Of a DNA stretch of 64,000 bases, positions 45,438 through 53,838 are shown piece by piece (the stretch's first letter is position 1; each line of letters starts with the position of its first letter). The stretch is from positions 186,001 through 250,000 of the forward strand of contig NZ_MAUE01000010.1 of the NCBI RefSeq assembly GCF_001702265.1, read 5' to 3'. The position numbers were made by a program, and so were the translations under genes. This DNA is from Pseudomonas aylmerensis (GTDB lineage: Bacteria > Pseudomonadota > Gammaproteobacteria > Pseudomonadales > Pseudomonadaceae). The notes beneath the pieces were generated by a model, which searched no databases, was not told the origin of the DNA, and saw only the letters and a program-made list of their open reading frames with translations.

Positions 45438-45890
45438 ATGAGCAAAAACCCTGATCCCTGCGAGTCCCTGATGCTGGATAACCAGCTGTGCTTCGCCCTG
45501 CACTCGACCTCGCTGCTGATGACCAAGGTCTACAAACCCCTGCTGCAAGCCCTCGGCCTGACCTACCCGCAGTACCTGGCCATGATGGTGCTGTGGGAAG
45601 AAGATGGCTTGACCGTCGGCGAAATCAGCAGCCGCCTGCTGACTGATCCAGGCTCGCTCACGCCCCTGCTCAAGCGCCTGGAGGCTGAAGGCCTGCTCAG
45701 CCGGACCCGTAGCCGCGAAGATGAACGGGTCGTCGTCGTCGAGTTGACCGCTGCCGGCCGTGCGCTGCAGGACAAGGCCATGGGCATTCCGCAGTGCATC
45801 CTTGGCGCCAGCGGACTGGAGCTGGAACAGTTGCTCAAACTGCAGGCTGACCTGATTGCCCTGCGCAGTCATTTGCAAGCCAGCGTCTAA
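45438..45890 (+). CDS. ohrR: Organic hydroperoxide sensor OhrR
   Basis: 150 residues, MarR family. The reactive peroxide-sensing cysteine is Cys18 in LMLDNQLCFALHSTS, with tyrosines in TYPQYLAM; the winged helix includes LTVGEISSRLLTDPGSLTPLLKRLE. It represses ohr, which lies downstream on the same strand behind its own operator region (45976-46045). It is a paralogue of the OspR-like protein at 29833 but with a different predicted operator. Start by SD-like GAGGCACC upstream. Confidence 0.95.
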   Translation: MSKNPDPCESLMLDNQLCFALHSTSLLMTKVYKPLLQALGLTYPQYLAMMVLWEEDGLTVGEISSRLLTDPGSLTPLLKRLEAEGLLSRTRSREDERVVVVELTAAGRALQDKAMGIPQCILGASGLELEQLLKLQADLIALRSHLQASV

Positions 45891-45904
45891 CCCCCTTCCC
45901 CCTT

Positions 45905-45938
45905 GTAGGAGCCAGCTTGCCGGCAAGCCGGCTCCTAC
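45905..45938. repeat. REP palindrome between ohrR and ohr
   Basis: GTAGGAGCCAGCTTGCC pairs with GGCAAGCCGGCTCCTAC with a single mismatch and no loop bases besides the centre. It lies in the 173-base ohrR-ohr gap, before the operator region, and could end the ohrR transcript. Confidence 0.8.
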
Positions 45939-45975
45939 CGTTTGTGCATCGAGGGGAAAATTTTTAAAATTTATC

Positions 45976-46045
45976 TTGCGCACTAAACATTAGCGCTATA
46001 CATTCACCTCACCAACTACTTAGCGCGCAAACATTTAGCGCTAAA
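45976..46045 (+). promoter_or_regulatory. ohr promoter and repeated OhrR operator sites
   Basis: A candidate promoter TTGCGC (45976-45981), 17 bases, TACATT (45999-46004). Overlapping and after it are two palindromes, TAGCGCTA (45991-45998) and TTTAGCGCTAAA (46034-46045), plus related halves CTTGCGCACTAA and TTAGCGCGCAA. Such repeated TTAGCGC-type sites fit OhrR binding over the promoter. A related GGCGCATTAAA occurs upstream of ohrR itself (45380-45390), suggesting self-regulation. Confidence 0.6.
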
Positions 46046-46063
46046 ACCCAAGAGGACGACACC

Positions 46064-46483
46064 ATGCAAACGCTCTATACCGCAGTAGCCACCGCCACCG
46101 GCGGCCGTGATGGTCGCGCTGTCTCCAGCGACAACATCCTCGACGTCAAACTCTCCACCCCCAAGGAATTGGGCGGTGCCGGTGGCCAGGCCACCAACCC
46201 TGAGCAACTGTTCGCCGCCGGCTACTCGGCCTGCTTCATCGGCGCACTGAAATTCGTCGCCAGCCAGACTAAACGCAAAATCCCGGATGACGCCTCGATC
46301 ACTGCCCACGTCGGCATCGGCCAGATCCCCGGTGGTTTCGGCCTGGATATCGACCTGCATATCAGCCTGCCGGGCCTGGCCCAGGACGAGGCGCAAAGCC
46401 TGGTCGATGCCGCCCACCAGGTGTGCCCGTACTCCAACGCCATCCGTGGCAATGTCGAAGTACGCCTGCACGTTGCCGTCTGA
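46064..46483 (+). CDS. ohr: Organic hydroperoxide resistance protein Ohr
   Basis: 139 residues, OsmC/Ohr family. It reduces organic hydroperoxides using lipoylated proteins. The two catalytic cysteines are Cys57 (AAGYSACFIGAL) and Cys121 (HQVCPYSNAIRGN). The start ATG 46064 follows AAGAGGACG. It is under the operator array just upstream, and a terminator shared with efp follows. Confidence 0.96.
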   Translation: MQTLYTAVATATGGRDGRAVSSDNILDVKLSTPKELGGAGGQATNPEQLFAAGYSACFIGALKFVASQTKRKIPDDASITAHVGIGQIPGGFGLDIDLHISLPGLAQDEAQSLVDAAHQVCPYSNAIRGNVEVRLHVAV

Positions 46484-46498
46484 TAAACAGCCGCGCAT

Positions 46499-46528
46499 AA
46501 AAAAACCCGACGCTAAGTCGGGTTTTTT
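46499..46528. terminator. Bidirectional terminator between ohr and efp
   Basis: AAAAACCCGAC and GTCGGGTTTTT flank a GCTAA loop, with A and T runs for both strands, between convergent ohr and efp. Confidence 0.95.
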
Positions 46529-46543
46529 GTTGGCGAGCCAGAA

Positions 46544-47116
46544 TTACTTCTTGGCGCGGCCTTTGTACGAACCACCTTCGCGGGTGTCGATCTCGATCAG
46601 GTCGTCGATTTCGATGAAATCGGCTACTTGCAGTTCGGTACCGTTGCTCAGCTTGGCTGGCTTCATTACCTTGCCCGAAGTGTCGCCGCGAGCGGAACCT
46701 TCGGTGTAGGCAACCTTACGCACGATAGTGGTCGGCAGCTCTACGGAAACCAGGCGCTCTTCGAAGAAAATAGCTTCGCAGACGTCTTCCATGCCTTCTT
46801 CGATGAACGGCAGAACGGCTTCGATATCTTCAGCGTTCAGCTCGTACATGGTGTAGTCGGTGGTGTCCATGAACGTGTAGGTGTCGCCGCTGATGAAGGA
46901 CAGGGTCGCTTCTTTGCGGTCGAGGATCACGTCGTCCAGTTTGTCATCGGCGCTGTAGACGATCTCGGTCTTGTAACCGGTCAGCAGGTTCTTCAGCTTG
47001 GTCTTCATGATTGCGCTGTTACGACCAGACTTGGTGAACTCAGCTTTCTGAACCAGCCAAGGGTCGTTTTCGAGACGGATCACTGTACCGGGTTTCAGTT
47101 CTTTACCAGTTTTCAT
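46544..47116 (-). CDS. efp: Elongation factor P (arginine-rhamnosylated type)
   Basis: 190 residues, three OB-like domains. EF-P relieves ribosome stalling at polyproline stretches. The modification site is Arg32 in [13 protein letters not shown] rather than the lysine of E. coli EF-P, which marks the rhamnosylated class. The modifying enzyme EarP is encoded just upstream on the same strand with a 49-base gap (start of efp at 47116, end of earP at 47166). Confidence 0.97.
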   Translation of the reverse strand: MKTGKELKPGTVIRLENDPWLVQKAEFTKSGRNSAIMKTKLKNLLTGYKTEIVYSADDKLDDVILDRKEATLSFISGDTYTFMDTTDYTMYELNAEDIEAVLPFIEEGMEDVCEAIFFEERLVSVELPTTIVRKVAYTEGSARGDTSGKVMKPAKLSNGTELQVADFIEIDDLIEIDTREGGSYKGRAKK

Positions 47117-47165
47117 TGCGTATATCCGAAATTTGGATGGGATTTACAAAAATCAAGGTCGCGTA

Positions 47166-48299
47166 TCATATCCAACTTTCATAAAACTGTACCAGCGCCG
47201 TCGCAAGATCGGCCTGCAAGCCTTGTTCCAGACACCACGTCTGCGCATGCTGGTTCACCTCCGGCCAGTGCTCCAGCAGCATTTTCCACGCTTGTGCCAT
47301 ATCGCCATCAGTGTTCCAGGCTTGCCAGAGTGCGATCAATGCAGCGCTGGCAGCCGGTGATAAAGCCGCGGTGTACAGCGCGAGGAAGGCATCGAGCTTG
47401 TCGAGGTGGATGTCTTCGTCCTGCCGATAGATGTGCCACAACAGCGGCCGCCCGGCCCACTGGGCACGCACGAACGAGTCTTCGCCGCGCACCGCATTGA
47501 AGTCGCAGCACCAGAGCAGGCGGTCATATTGCTCCTGGCGCACGAACGACAGCACCTGCACGGTCAGGGCGTCGCGCTGATGCACGTCCCCCGCCACCAG
47601 GCCTTCCACGCCAAGCCAGCGCTGCACATCACCGAGGATGCGCCCTTCCGGGACCAACAGGTGCGTGGGCCGCACGTCGCTCGACAACACATCCAGCCAA
47701 CGGCCCAGCCCGGCATTTTCGTAGGCGAACAATGAAATCAGGCGTGCTCCCTCTGTCGCAAATACGCCCAGGGCCTGCAGGAACTGGCGCTGTGCAGCTG
47801 CGTCCTGCTGAAACGCCTGGCGCTGCTCCAGCAATCCAGCCTCGCGCAGCAGCCCACCGGTGCCCGGTCGGAAGCCCGGGAAAAAGAAGTACTTCTGCAC
47901 CCCCTTGAACTTCACTGACGGCAGGCGATGACAACCCACCACCCACTCTTCGGCGCTGAGGTAGTCGAGGTTCATCCACAAGGGCGCACGCGCGCTTGCG
48001 GCCATGGCTTCCATGTACTCGGGCGGCAACTGGCAGGCGAACGCGGCGATGACTACATCGGCGGAGGCCGTGTCCCGCCATTCGGTCGGCCAAAAGCGCA
48101 CTTCCACGCCCTCTTGCCATTGCTCGTCCAGGTGCACATCGATTTCCGGGCACATGCGCTCGAAGGCCCGCAGGTCGTCGACCCACAAACGCACGTTACA
48201 GGCGTGCTCCACCACCAATTGCCGGGCCAGGCGCCAGGTCACGCCGATGTCGCCGTAGTTGTCGACGACGCTGCAAAAAATATCCCAGCGGGCTTTCAT
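47166..48299 (-). CDS. earP: EF-P arginine rhamnosyltransferase EarP
   Basis: 377 residues, a GT-B fold glycosyltransferase that moves rhamnose from dTDP-L-rhamnose to Arg32 of EF-P. The known catalytic residues of Pseudomonas EarP are visible: Asp13 and Asp17 in VVDNYGDIGVTWR, and Glu273 in AVRGEDSFVRAQ. Gene order earP-efp on one strand matches PAO1 PA2852-PA2851. No other modification gene (epmA/epmB) is present, as expected for this EF-P class. Confidence 0.96.
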   Translation of the reverse strand: MKARWDIFCSVVDNYGDIGVTWRLARQLVVEHACNVRLWVDDLRAFERMCPEIDVHLDEQWQEGVEVRFWPTEWRDTASADVVIAAFACQLPPEYMEAMAASARAPLWMNLDYLSAEEWVVGCHRLPSVKFKGVQKYFFFPGFRPGTGGLLREAGLLEQRQAFQQDAAAQRQFLQALGVFATEGARLISLFAYENAGLGRWLDVLSSDVRPTHLLVPEGRILGDVQRWLGVEGLVAGDVHQRDALTVQVLSFVRQEQYDRLLWCCDFNAVRGEDSFVRAQWAGRPLLWHIYRQDEDIHLDKLDAFLALYTAALSPAASAALIALWQAWNTDGDMAQAWKMLLEHWPEVNQHAQTWCLEQGLQADLATALVQFYESWI

Positions 48300-48431
48300 T
48301 CCGGGCTCCTACGATCAAAGGCCCGATTGTCCGCATAAATGCCCTGATGCAGAAGGCTTGATCGCGATTATTCTGCACAGCGGCTGTGCGACAATCGCCG
48401 CCACGCCGCAATTGCCTGCCAGGAGGCCATC

Positions 48432-48800
48432 ATGTCGGATCAATCGTTGTCGCTGCCCAAGCTTACGTTCGCCATCGCCATGGGGGTGTGGCTGGGGTTT
48501 ATCGCCATTGTGCTGACCAGTTGGCTGGCATCGCGCTACCTCTTCCCGCAAACCCTGGCGCCCGTGGCCCAAGCTGTCCAGCAACTGGGTAAACCGGCGG
48601 TGGCTGTGCCGGAGCCGCCGAACCGAATGTTCGAGCAGTATCAACAGAACCTGCAGAAGCAGGAGCAACAGCAGAGCCTGGATCAGGCCCGCACCAACGC
48701 GCGCAACCTGTCCAACCCCAAGTGCCAGTTCTGGCTGCAACAGGACCAGAACGCGCCCAATGAAAAGAGCCGGGCAAATGTCCTGCAATTTTGCGAATGA
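48432..48800 (+). CDS. Conserved membrane-anchored hypothetical protein
   Basis: 122 residues. One membrane helix (TFAIAMGVWLGFIAIVLTSWLA, residues 12-33) is followed by a glutamine/asparagine-rich helical tail (MFEQYQQNLQKQEQQQSLDQAR) and a cysteine pair (CQFWL ... QFCE). The tail probably lies in the periplasm. A CAGGAGG ribosome-binding site supports the start. It is followed at 12 bases by the GreA/B-like gene; function unknown. Confidence 0.75.
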   Translation: MSDQSLSLPKLTFAIAMGVWLGFIAIVLTSWLASRYLFPQTLAPVAQAVQQLGKPAVAVPEPPNRMFEQYQQNLQKQEQQQSLDQARTNARNLSNPKCQFWLQQDQNAPNEKSRANVLQFCE

Positions 48801-48812
48801 TCAAGCACAGCC

Positions 48813-49295
48813 ATGAATAAACACGCCGTCCACCAGCTTGTGCTGGAGAAGCTCAGCGTCGATCTCGACATTGCCCAACGCGCCGCGCAGACCGCCTACG
48901 AAACTGCGACCCACGAAGAAAACATCGCCGAAAACAAATACGACACCCTGGGCCTCGAGGCGTCCTACCTCGCGGCGGGCCAAGCCAAGCGGGTCGAGGA
49001 AATCAAGCAGGCGCTGGCGCTGTGCCAGAGTATGCCGTTGCGTGCTTATGATGATCAGCGCGGTATAGAAATCGGCGCGCTACTCGGGCTGGAAGACGAG
49101 CACGGTCGCCAGCAGTGGCTGTTCCTGGCGCCGGACGCGGCGGGTTTGAAAGTGGATGTGGTCGGGCAACCGGTGACCGTCATCACCCCGCGCTCGCCGC
49201 TGGGCAAGAGCCTGCTGCACAAATTCGAAGGGGATGAGGTGGAGATTCTGGTGGCGGGCGCCCGGCAGCACTTTACGGTGACCGAGGCCAAATAA
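48813..49295 (+). CDS. GreA/GreB-like transcription factor (small variant)
   Basis: 160 residues. The N-terminal antiparallel coiled coil (residues 1-75, tip near HEENIAENKYDTLGLEASYL with acidic residues where GreA/B carry theirs) is followed by an FKBP-like domain ending VTVITPRSPLGKSLLHKFEGDEVEI, the conserved Gre C-terminus. It is shorter and more diverged than GreB, whose gene is at 61563. It could enter the RNA polymerase secondary channel, but that is an inference. No strong ribosome-binding site. Confidence 0.82.
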   Translation: MNKHAVHQLVLEKLSVDLDIAQRAAQTAYETATHEENIAENKYDTLGLEASYLAAGQAKRVEEIKQALALCQSMPLRAYDDQRGIEIGALLGLEDEHGRQQWLFLAPDAAGLKVDVVGQPVTVITPRSPLGKSLLHKFEGDEVEILVAGARQHFTVTEAK

Positions 49296-49366
49296 ACGCC
49301 TGCAGGAGCGAGCTGATAGTGGCGAAGGAGCACGCTCCCTCACCACGGCAAGCCAGCCCTGCAATG

Positions 49367-50350
<984 letters not shown>

Positions 50351-50445
50351 TCAAAGCAAATAGACGCCACGGGTATCAGCGACGGTATATAACTATATTA
50401 AAGGTTTGACGGATAAATCTAGAACTTTTTATCGTTATTTACCCA

Positions 50446-50946
50446 TCACACGTCATCACTGCGTCGACGTTGTAACGAAGGCACCAGGTAAACCGGCACG
50501 GTAGACAGCTGCAACACCCGAGCTGCGGTACGCCCCAGCGGAGTGGCAGCCGAAGTAGCGTGGCTGTGGCTGCCGACGATCAGCAGGTCTACGGAGAGTT
50601 TGCGCAATTGATCGAGTATGACCTCGCACGGATCCCCCTGGATCACCCGTACCGAGCGAATCACCTTCAGGTCCTGCTCCCCTTCCCCCAACTCCTCGCG
50701 AAAACTGTCCAGCACCCGCTGCTCGATCGTCGCCATCACCGTGGTCAGCCCCTGGCTCTGCCATTCACTCAGGGCCTTCTCATCAAGGTAGCTCTGCAAC
50801 ACCGATTCGGCGAACAACCCGATCGGCTCGACCACGTGGATCACGTACAGATCTGCCTTGAACGTCCGCGCCAGCGCCAACGCATGCTGCATCACATAAG
50901 GCGCGTACAGACCAAGGTCCGTGGCAAAGAGCATCGAGCGAATCAT
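50446..50946 (-). CDS. Universal stress protein (UspA family)
   Basis: 166 residues, single Usp domain. The start MLFATDLGLYAPYVMQHALALAR and the ATP-loop region VDLLIVGSHSHATSAATPLGRTAARVL are typical; the glycine/serine signature is a variant of G2xG9xGS/T, so ATP binding is likely. A CAGGAGG ribosome-binding site precedes ATG 50946. It lies upstream of cysB on the same strand. Confidence 0.88.
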   Translation of the reverse strand: MIRSMLFATDLGLYAPYVMQHALALARTFKADLYVIHVVEPIGLFAESVLQSYLDEKALSEWQSQGLTTVMATIEQRVLDSFREELGEGEQDLKVIRSVRVIQGDPCEVILDQLRKLSVDLLIVGSHSHATSAATPLGRTAARVLQLSTVPVYLVPSLQRRRSDDV

Positions 50947-51016
50947 AGAACCTCCTGGACTGCCAGGACGGCGGAGATTGAATCAGCTTAGCAGCGCCCG
51001 GACGACTTGGATTGAC

Positions 51017-51922
51017 TTAGCTCTTGACTTCATTACTGATGCCATGGGGCACATGCCCGGTGGCCACCACCTCCCTGGCTTTCTCGCAATGACCGGCCTG
51101 GTCATCGAAAAAAACATCGGCGGCGAACGCTTCCAGGAACGCGGATTTTTCCAGCCCACCCAGGAACAGCGACTCGTCCAGGCGAATATCCCACTCGCGC
51201 AACGTGCGGATCACCCGCTCATGGGACGGCGCCGAACGCGCAGTGACCAACGCCGTGCGAATCGGGCAGTCCTCGTCCGCAAACTCGCGCTGCAAAAGGT
51301 TCAGCGCGGCCAGGAACCCCTTGAACGGACCGCCATGCAACGGCTGGCGCGCCGACTCGCGCTCGCTGGCCTGGAACGCTTCCAACCCGCCGGACTGGTA
51401 CACGCGCTCCGACTCATCGGAGAACAACACCGCGTCGCCGTCAAAGGCAATCCGCAATTCCTCACTGGAGGCACGGCGTGGACCGCCGGACAAAATCGTC
51501 GCTGCCGCAAACCCCGCATCGAGGGCACTGCGTACATCCTCAGCATGGGTGGAAAGAAACAGATGGCAACCGAACGCTGCCAAATAAGGATAAGGACTAC
51601 GCCCTCCGACGAAAGCGGCGCGGGAAATATCCAGGCCGTAATGCTGGATGGAATTGAACACACGCAAGCCGGTGTCGGCACTGTTGCGCGACACCAGCAC
51701 CACTTCGACCCGGGCACGGCCGAGGCTGGCATTCAGGCTCAGCAGCTTCTTGACCAGCGGGAAGGCATCGCCCGGCTCGAGGATTTCTTCCTCGTGTTCG
51801 ATCTGGTACTGGCGGTAGGTCTCGACCCCCTCGGCCAGATAGACCTTGTGGCTTTCACTCAAGTCGAAGAGTGCCCGCGAGGAAATCGCCAGCACCAACT
51901 TGTCACCCAAACCCCTGGCCAT
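51017..51922 (-). CDS. 5'-nucleotidase family protein (PF06189-type)
   Basis: 301 residues. Phosphatase-like segments LVLAISSRALFDL, VEVVLVSRNSADTGLRVF and VFFDDQAGHCEKA match the bacterial 5'-nucleotidase family (HAD-like). Substrate range is not known. The start ATG 51922 (MARGLGDKLVLA) follows GAGGAAG; the frame extends to 51937. It precedes the panE-like gene's end by 16 bases on the same strand, so they may share a transcript. Confidence 0.82.
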   Translation of the reverse strand: MARGLGDKLVLAISSRALFDLSESHKVYLAEGVETYRQYQIEHEEEILEPGDAFPLVKKLLSLNASLGRARVEVVLVSRNSADTGLRVFNSIQHYGLDISRAAFVGGRSPYPYLAAFGCHLFLSTHAEDVRSALDAGFAAATILSGGPRRASSEELRIAFDGDAVLFSDESERVYQSGGLEAFQASERESARQPLHGGPFKGFLAALNLLQREFADEDCPIRTALVTARSAPSHERVIRTLREWDIRLDESLFLGGLEKSAFLEAFAADVFFDDQAGHCEKAREVVATGHVPHGISNEVKS

Positions 51923-51937
51923 GGTGTGCTTCCTCAC

Positions 51938-52891
51938 TCAGCGATTATGCCGATCAATAAAACTCAAGGCCTGATACAGCGCCTGCATCCGTGGCAATTC
52001 GCAACCAGCGGCTTTGGCTGCGGCGAGTGGCCGCGCATAGATCGCCGCCAGTTCCAGCGGGCGTTTATGCACGTGGTCGTGATACATGCTCGGCAGGTAG
52101 TCGTCCATGGTTTCAGTCATGGCGAACATCTGCTCGGCGTAACTGGCAGGGATTTCATGCCCGCAAGCGTGGGCGCCCTGCACCACTTCGGCCATCAATG
52201 CCTGGATCAACTCGCGGCTGGATTCGTCCGCCATCATCGCCGTGGTGCCGGTCCCCAGCAGGACGGACAGGCCGTTGTAAGGCACGTTCCACACCAACTT
52301 GTGCCAGCGCGCCTGATGCACATTGGCCATGGCCTGGGAGTCGATGCCGGCCTGGTGGAACAACGCGGCGCCGGCTTCGACAATCGCCTGCCGACGGGCG
52401 TCGTCGTTGGCCGCGGTGCCACTGTGATACCCGAGGTTGACCCGCCCCAGCGCCTGGTGCTCGACCACGCCAGGCGCGGAGCGGTGTACGCCGATGTAGC
52501 AGAGCCCACCCAGCAGATGCAGCGACGCCGGCAAGTGTTCACGCAGGCTGTCTTCCACATCCAGGCCGTTCTGCAGCAACACCACCTTGGCATCCGGCGC
52601 CGCGACCTGGGCGATAGTCGGGGCCAGCTCAACGTTACCCGTGGACTTGGTGCCCACCAGCAGCCAGTCGCACGGCGGCATGTCGGCGGCCCGTGCGTAG
52701 GCCTGCACCGGATGCAGGTGTAAGTGGCCATGCACGCTGCTGTTCAGGTGCAAGCCATGCTCACTGACCGCCGCGTATTCGCTGCGCAACAGGAAGTGCA
52801 CATCGAAACCGGCGCGCGCCAGCATCAGGCCGTAGAAACCACCGATGGCGCCGGTGCCGATAATGCCAATGCGGGGCGACTGTGCTGTCAT
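51938..52891 (-). CDS. 2-dehydropantoate 2-reductase family protein
   Basis: 317 residues. NADP-binding motif GIIGTGAIGGFYGLMLARAG at the N-terminus, and the catalytic lysine in ARWHKLVWNVPYNGLSVLLG. This is the ApbA/PanE family, which makes pantoate for coenzyme A; several paralogues exist in pseudomonads, so PanE itself is not certain. The start overlaps the stop of the thioredoxin-like gene by 4 bases, so both are coupled. Confidence 0.86.
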   Translation of the reverse strand: MTAQSPRIGIIGTGAIGGFYGLMLARAGFDVHFLLRSEYAAVSEHGLHLNSSVHGHLHLHPVQAYARAADMPPCDWLLVGTKSTGNVELAPTIAQVAAPDAKVVLLQNGLDVEDSLREHLPASLHLLGGLCYIGVHRSAPGVVEHQALGRVNLGYHSGTAANDDARRQAIVEAGAALFHQAGIDSQAMANVHQARWHKLVWNVPYNGLSVLLGTGTTAMMADESSRELIQALMAEVVQGAHACGHEIPASYAEQMFAMTETMDDYLPSMYHDHVHKRPLELAAIYARPLAAAKAAGCELPRMQALYQALSFIDRHNR

Positions 52892-53223
52892 GGCAGATCC
52901 TCTGGAGTACGGGTAAGCGCTTGATTGATCGCGTCGGTAAGGTCAGTGAGTGTAAGACGTGTCTGTAACTGCCCGAGGAATTGACCCTCGCACACCACGA
53001 ACAACGCGGGCAAATGAAAGATCTGGTAGCGTTCGACCGCGCCGCCGTTGTGGCCGGCATCCACCCAGCACACGCGGTCAATCGGCAGGGACCAGCCCGG
53101 TAGCTGCTGGCGCGCCCAACGGCAACTGGAACACCCGACGCTGGTGAACACCACCAGCGAAATACCTGGCAATCCCAGCAATTGCTGGTCAATATCCAGG
53201 TCGGTCAATTCCAGTTCCTTCAC
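52888..53223 (-). CDS. Thioredoxin-like protein with CSSC motif
   Basis: 111 residues. A thioredoxin fold with the redox motif FTSVGCSSCRWARQQL and the cis-proline in FHLPALFVVCEGQ. The motif CSSC is unlike the usual CGPC. Start choice matters: GTG 53223 (MKELELTDLDIDQQLLG) is used; an ATG at 53274 is in frame but its start codon would overlap that of the divergent PilZ-type gene. It ends in a 4-base overlap with the panE-like gene. Confidence 0.75.
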   Translation of the reverse strand: MKELELTDLDIDQQLLGLPGISLVVFTSVGCSSCRWARQQLPGWSLPIDRVCWVDAGHNGGAVERYQIFHLPALFVVCEGQFLGQLQTRLTLTDLTDAINQALTRTPEDLP

Positions 53224-53272
53224 TATACTGCTGCCACCGCCGTCAACTGGACGGTGCTCGGAGTCCGTGTAC

Positions 53273-53707
53273 ATGGGTCGTTTTTTACCTCACCCTGATG
53301 ATGTCGCTGTCGAGTTAATCCAACGTCCCTCTCCTGCCCTCCCCCGCCCGCGCCTGCACACGGTCGGCCTGGGCGGCATCGCCTGCCATTGGCCACGCGC
53401 CTGGCGCCAGGGCACAGCCGTTGACCTGCACATCCCGTCCCTGGGCGCCAACGCCCGGTATCCGGGGTATGTAGCCTGGTGCCGCAAGGTCGAAAACGGC
53501 TATCGCATCGGCATCTCGTTTACCGATGAGCATGCGTTGTTCGGCGCGCGCATGGGCGAACAAGCATGCCGGATGGAACGCTACTGCCGCCAGCACGAAG
53601 ATGCCGAACCGACACCTGCACAACTCGAAGCCCTGGCCCGCGAGTGGGTGGCGCGCCATGCCAGCGAGTTCTCCCATGAAGCATTTGTGCGGCCTGCACG
53701 GGATTAA
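53273..53707 (+). CDS. PilZ-like domain protein
   Basis: 144 residues. Central strands resemble a PilZ barrel (LHTVGLGGIACHWPRAWRQGTAVDLHIP, then GYVAWCRKVENGYRIGISF). The c-di-GMP motifs RxxxR and (D/N)xSxxG are not intact: the second reads TVGLGG. Thus c-di-GMP binding is doubtful. The C-terminal third is a helical extension (ALAREWVARHASEFSHEAF). It is divergent from the thioredoxin-like gene and 131 bases before the DAHP synthase gene. Confidence 0.65.
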   Translation: MGRFLPHPDDVAVELIQRPSPALPRPRLHTVGLGGIACHWPRAWRQGTAVDLHIPSLGANARYPGYVAWCRKVENGYRIGISFTDEHALFGARMGEQACRMERYCRQHEDAEPTPAQLEALAREWVARHASEFSHEAFVRPARD

Positions 53708-53838
53708 AGCGGGCTTTGCCCATTGTCGCGGGCCCGTGTTACGCGCTAAGGTTCCTCCCCCCTGTATTCAAAATCATGCTGTGCCCGCCGCACGGGGATG
53801 GCTGGCGGCCGGCACCCGTGACCCTGGCGAGTAACACG

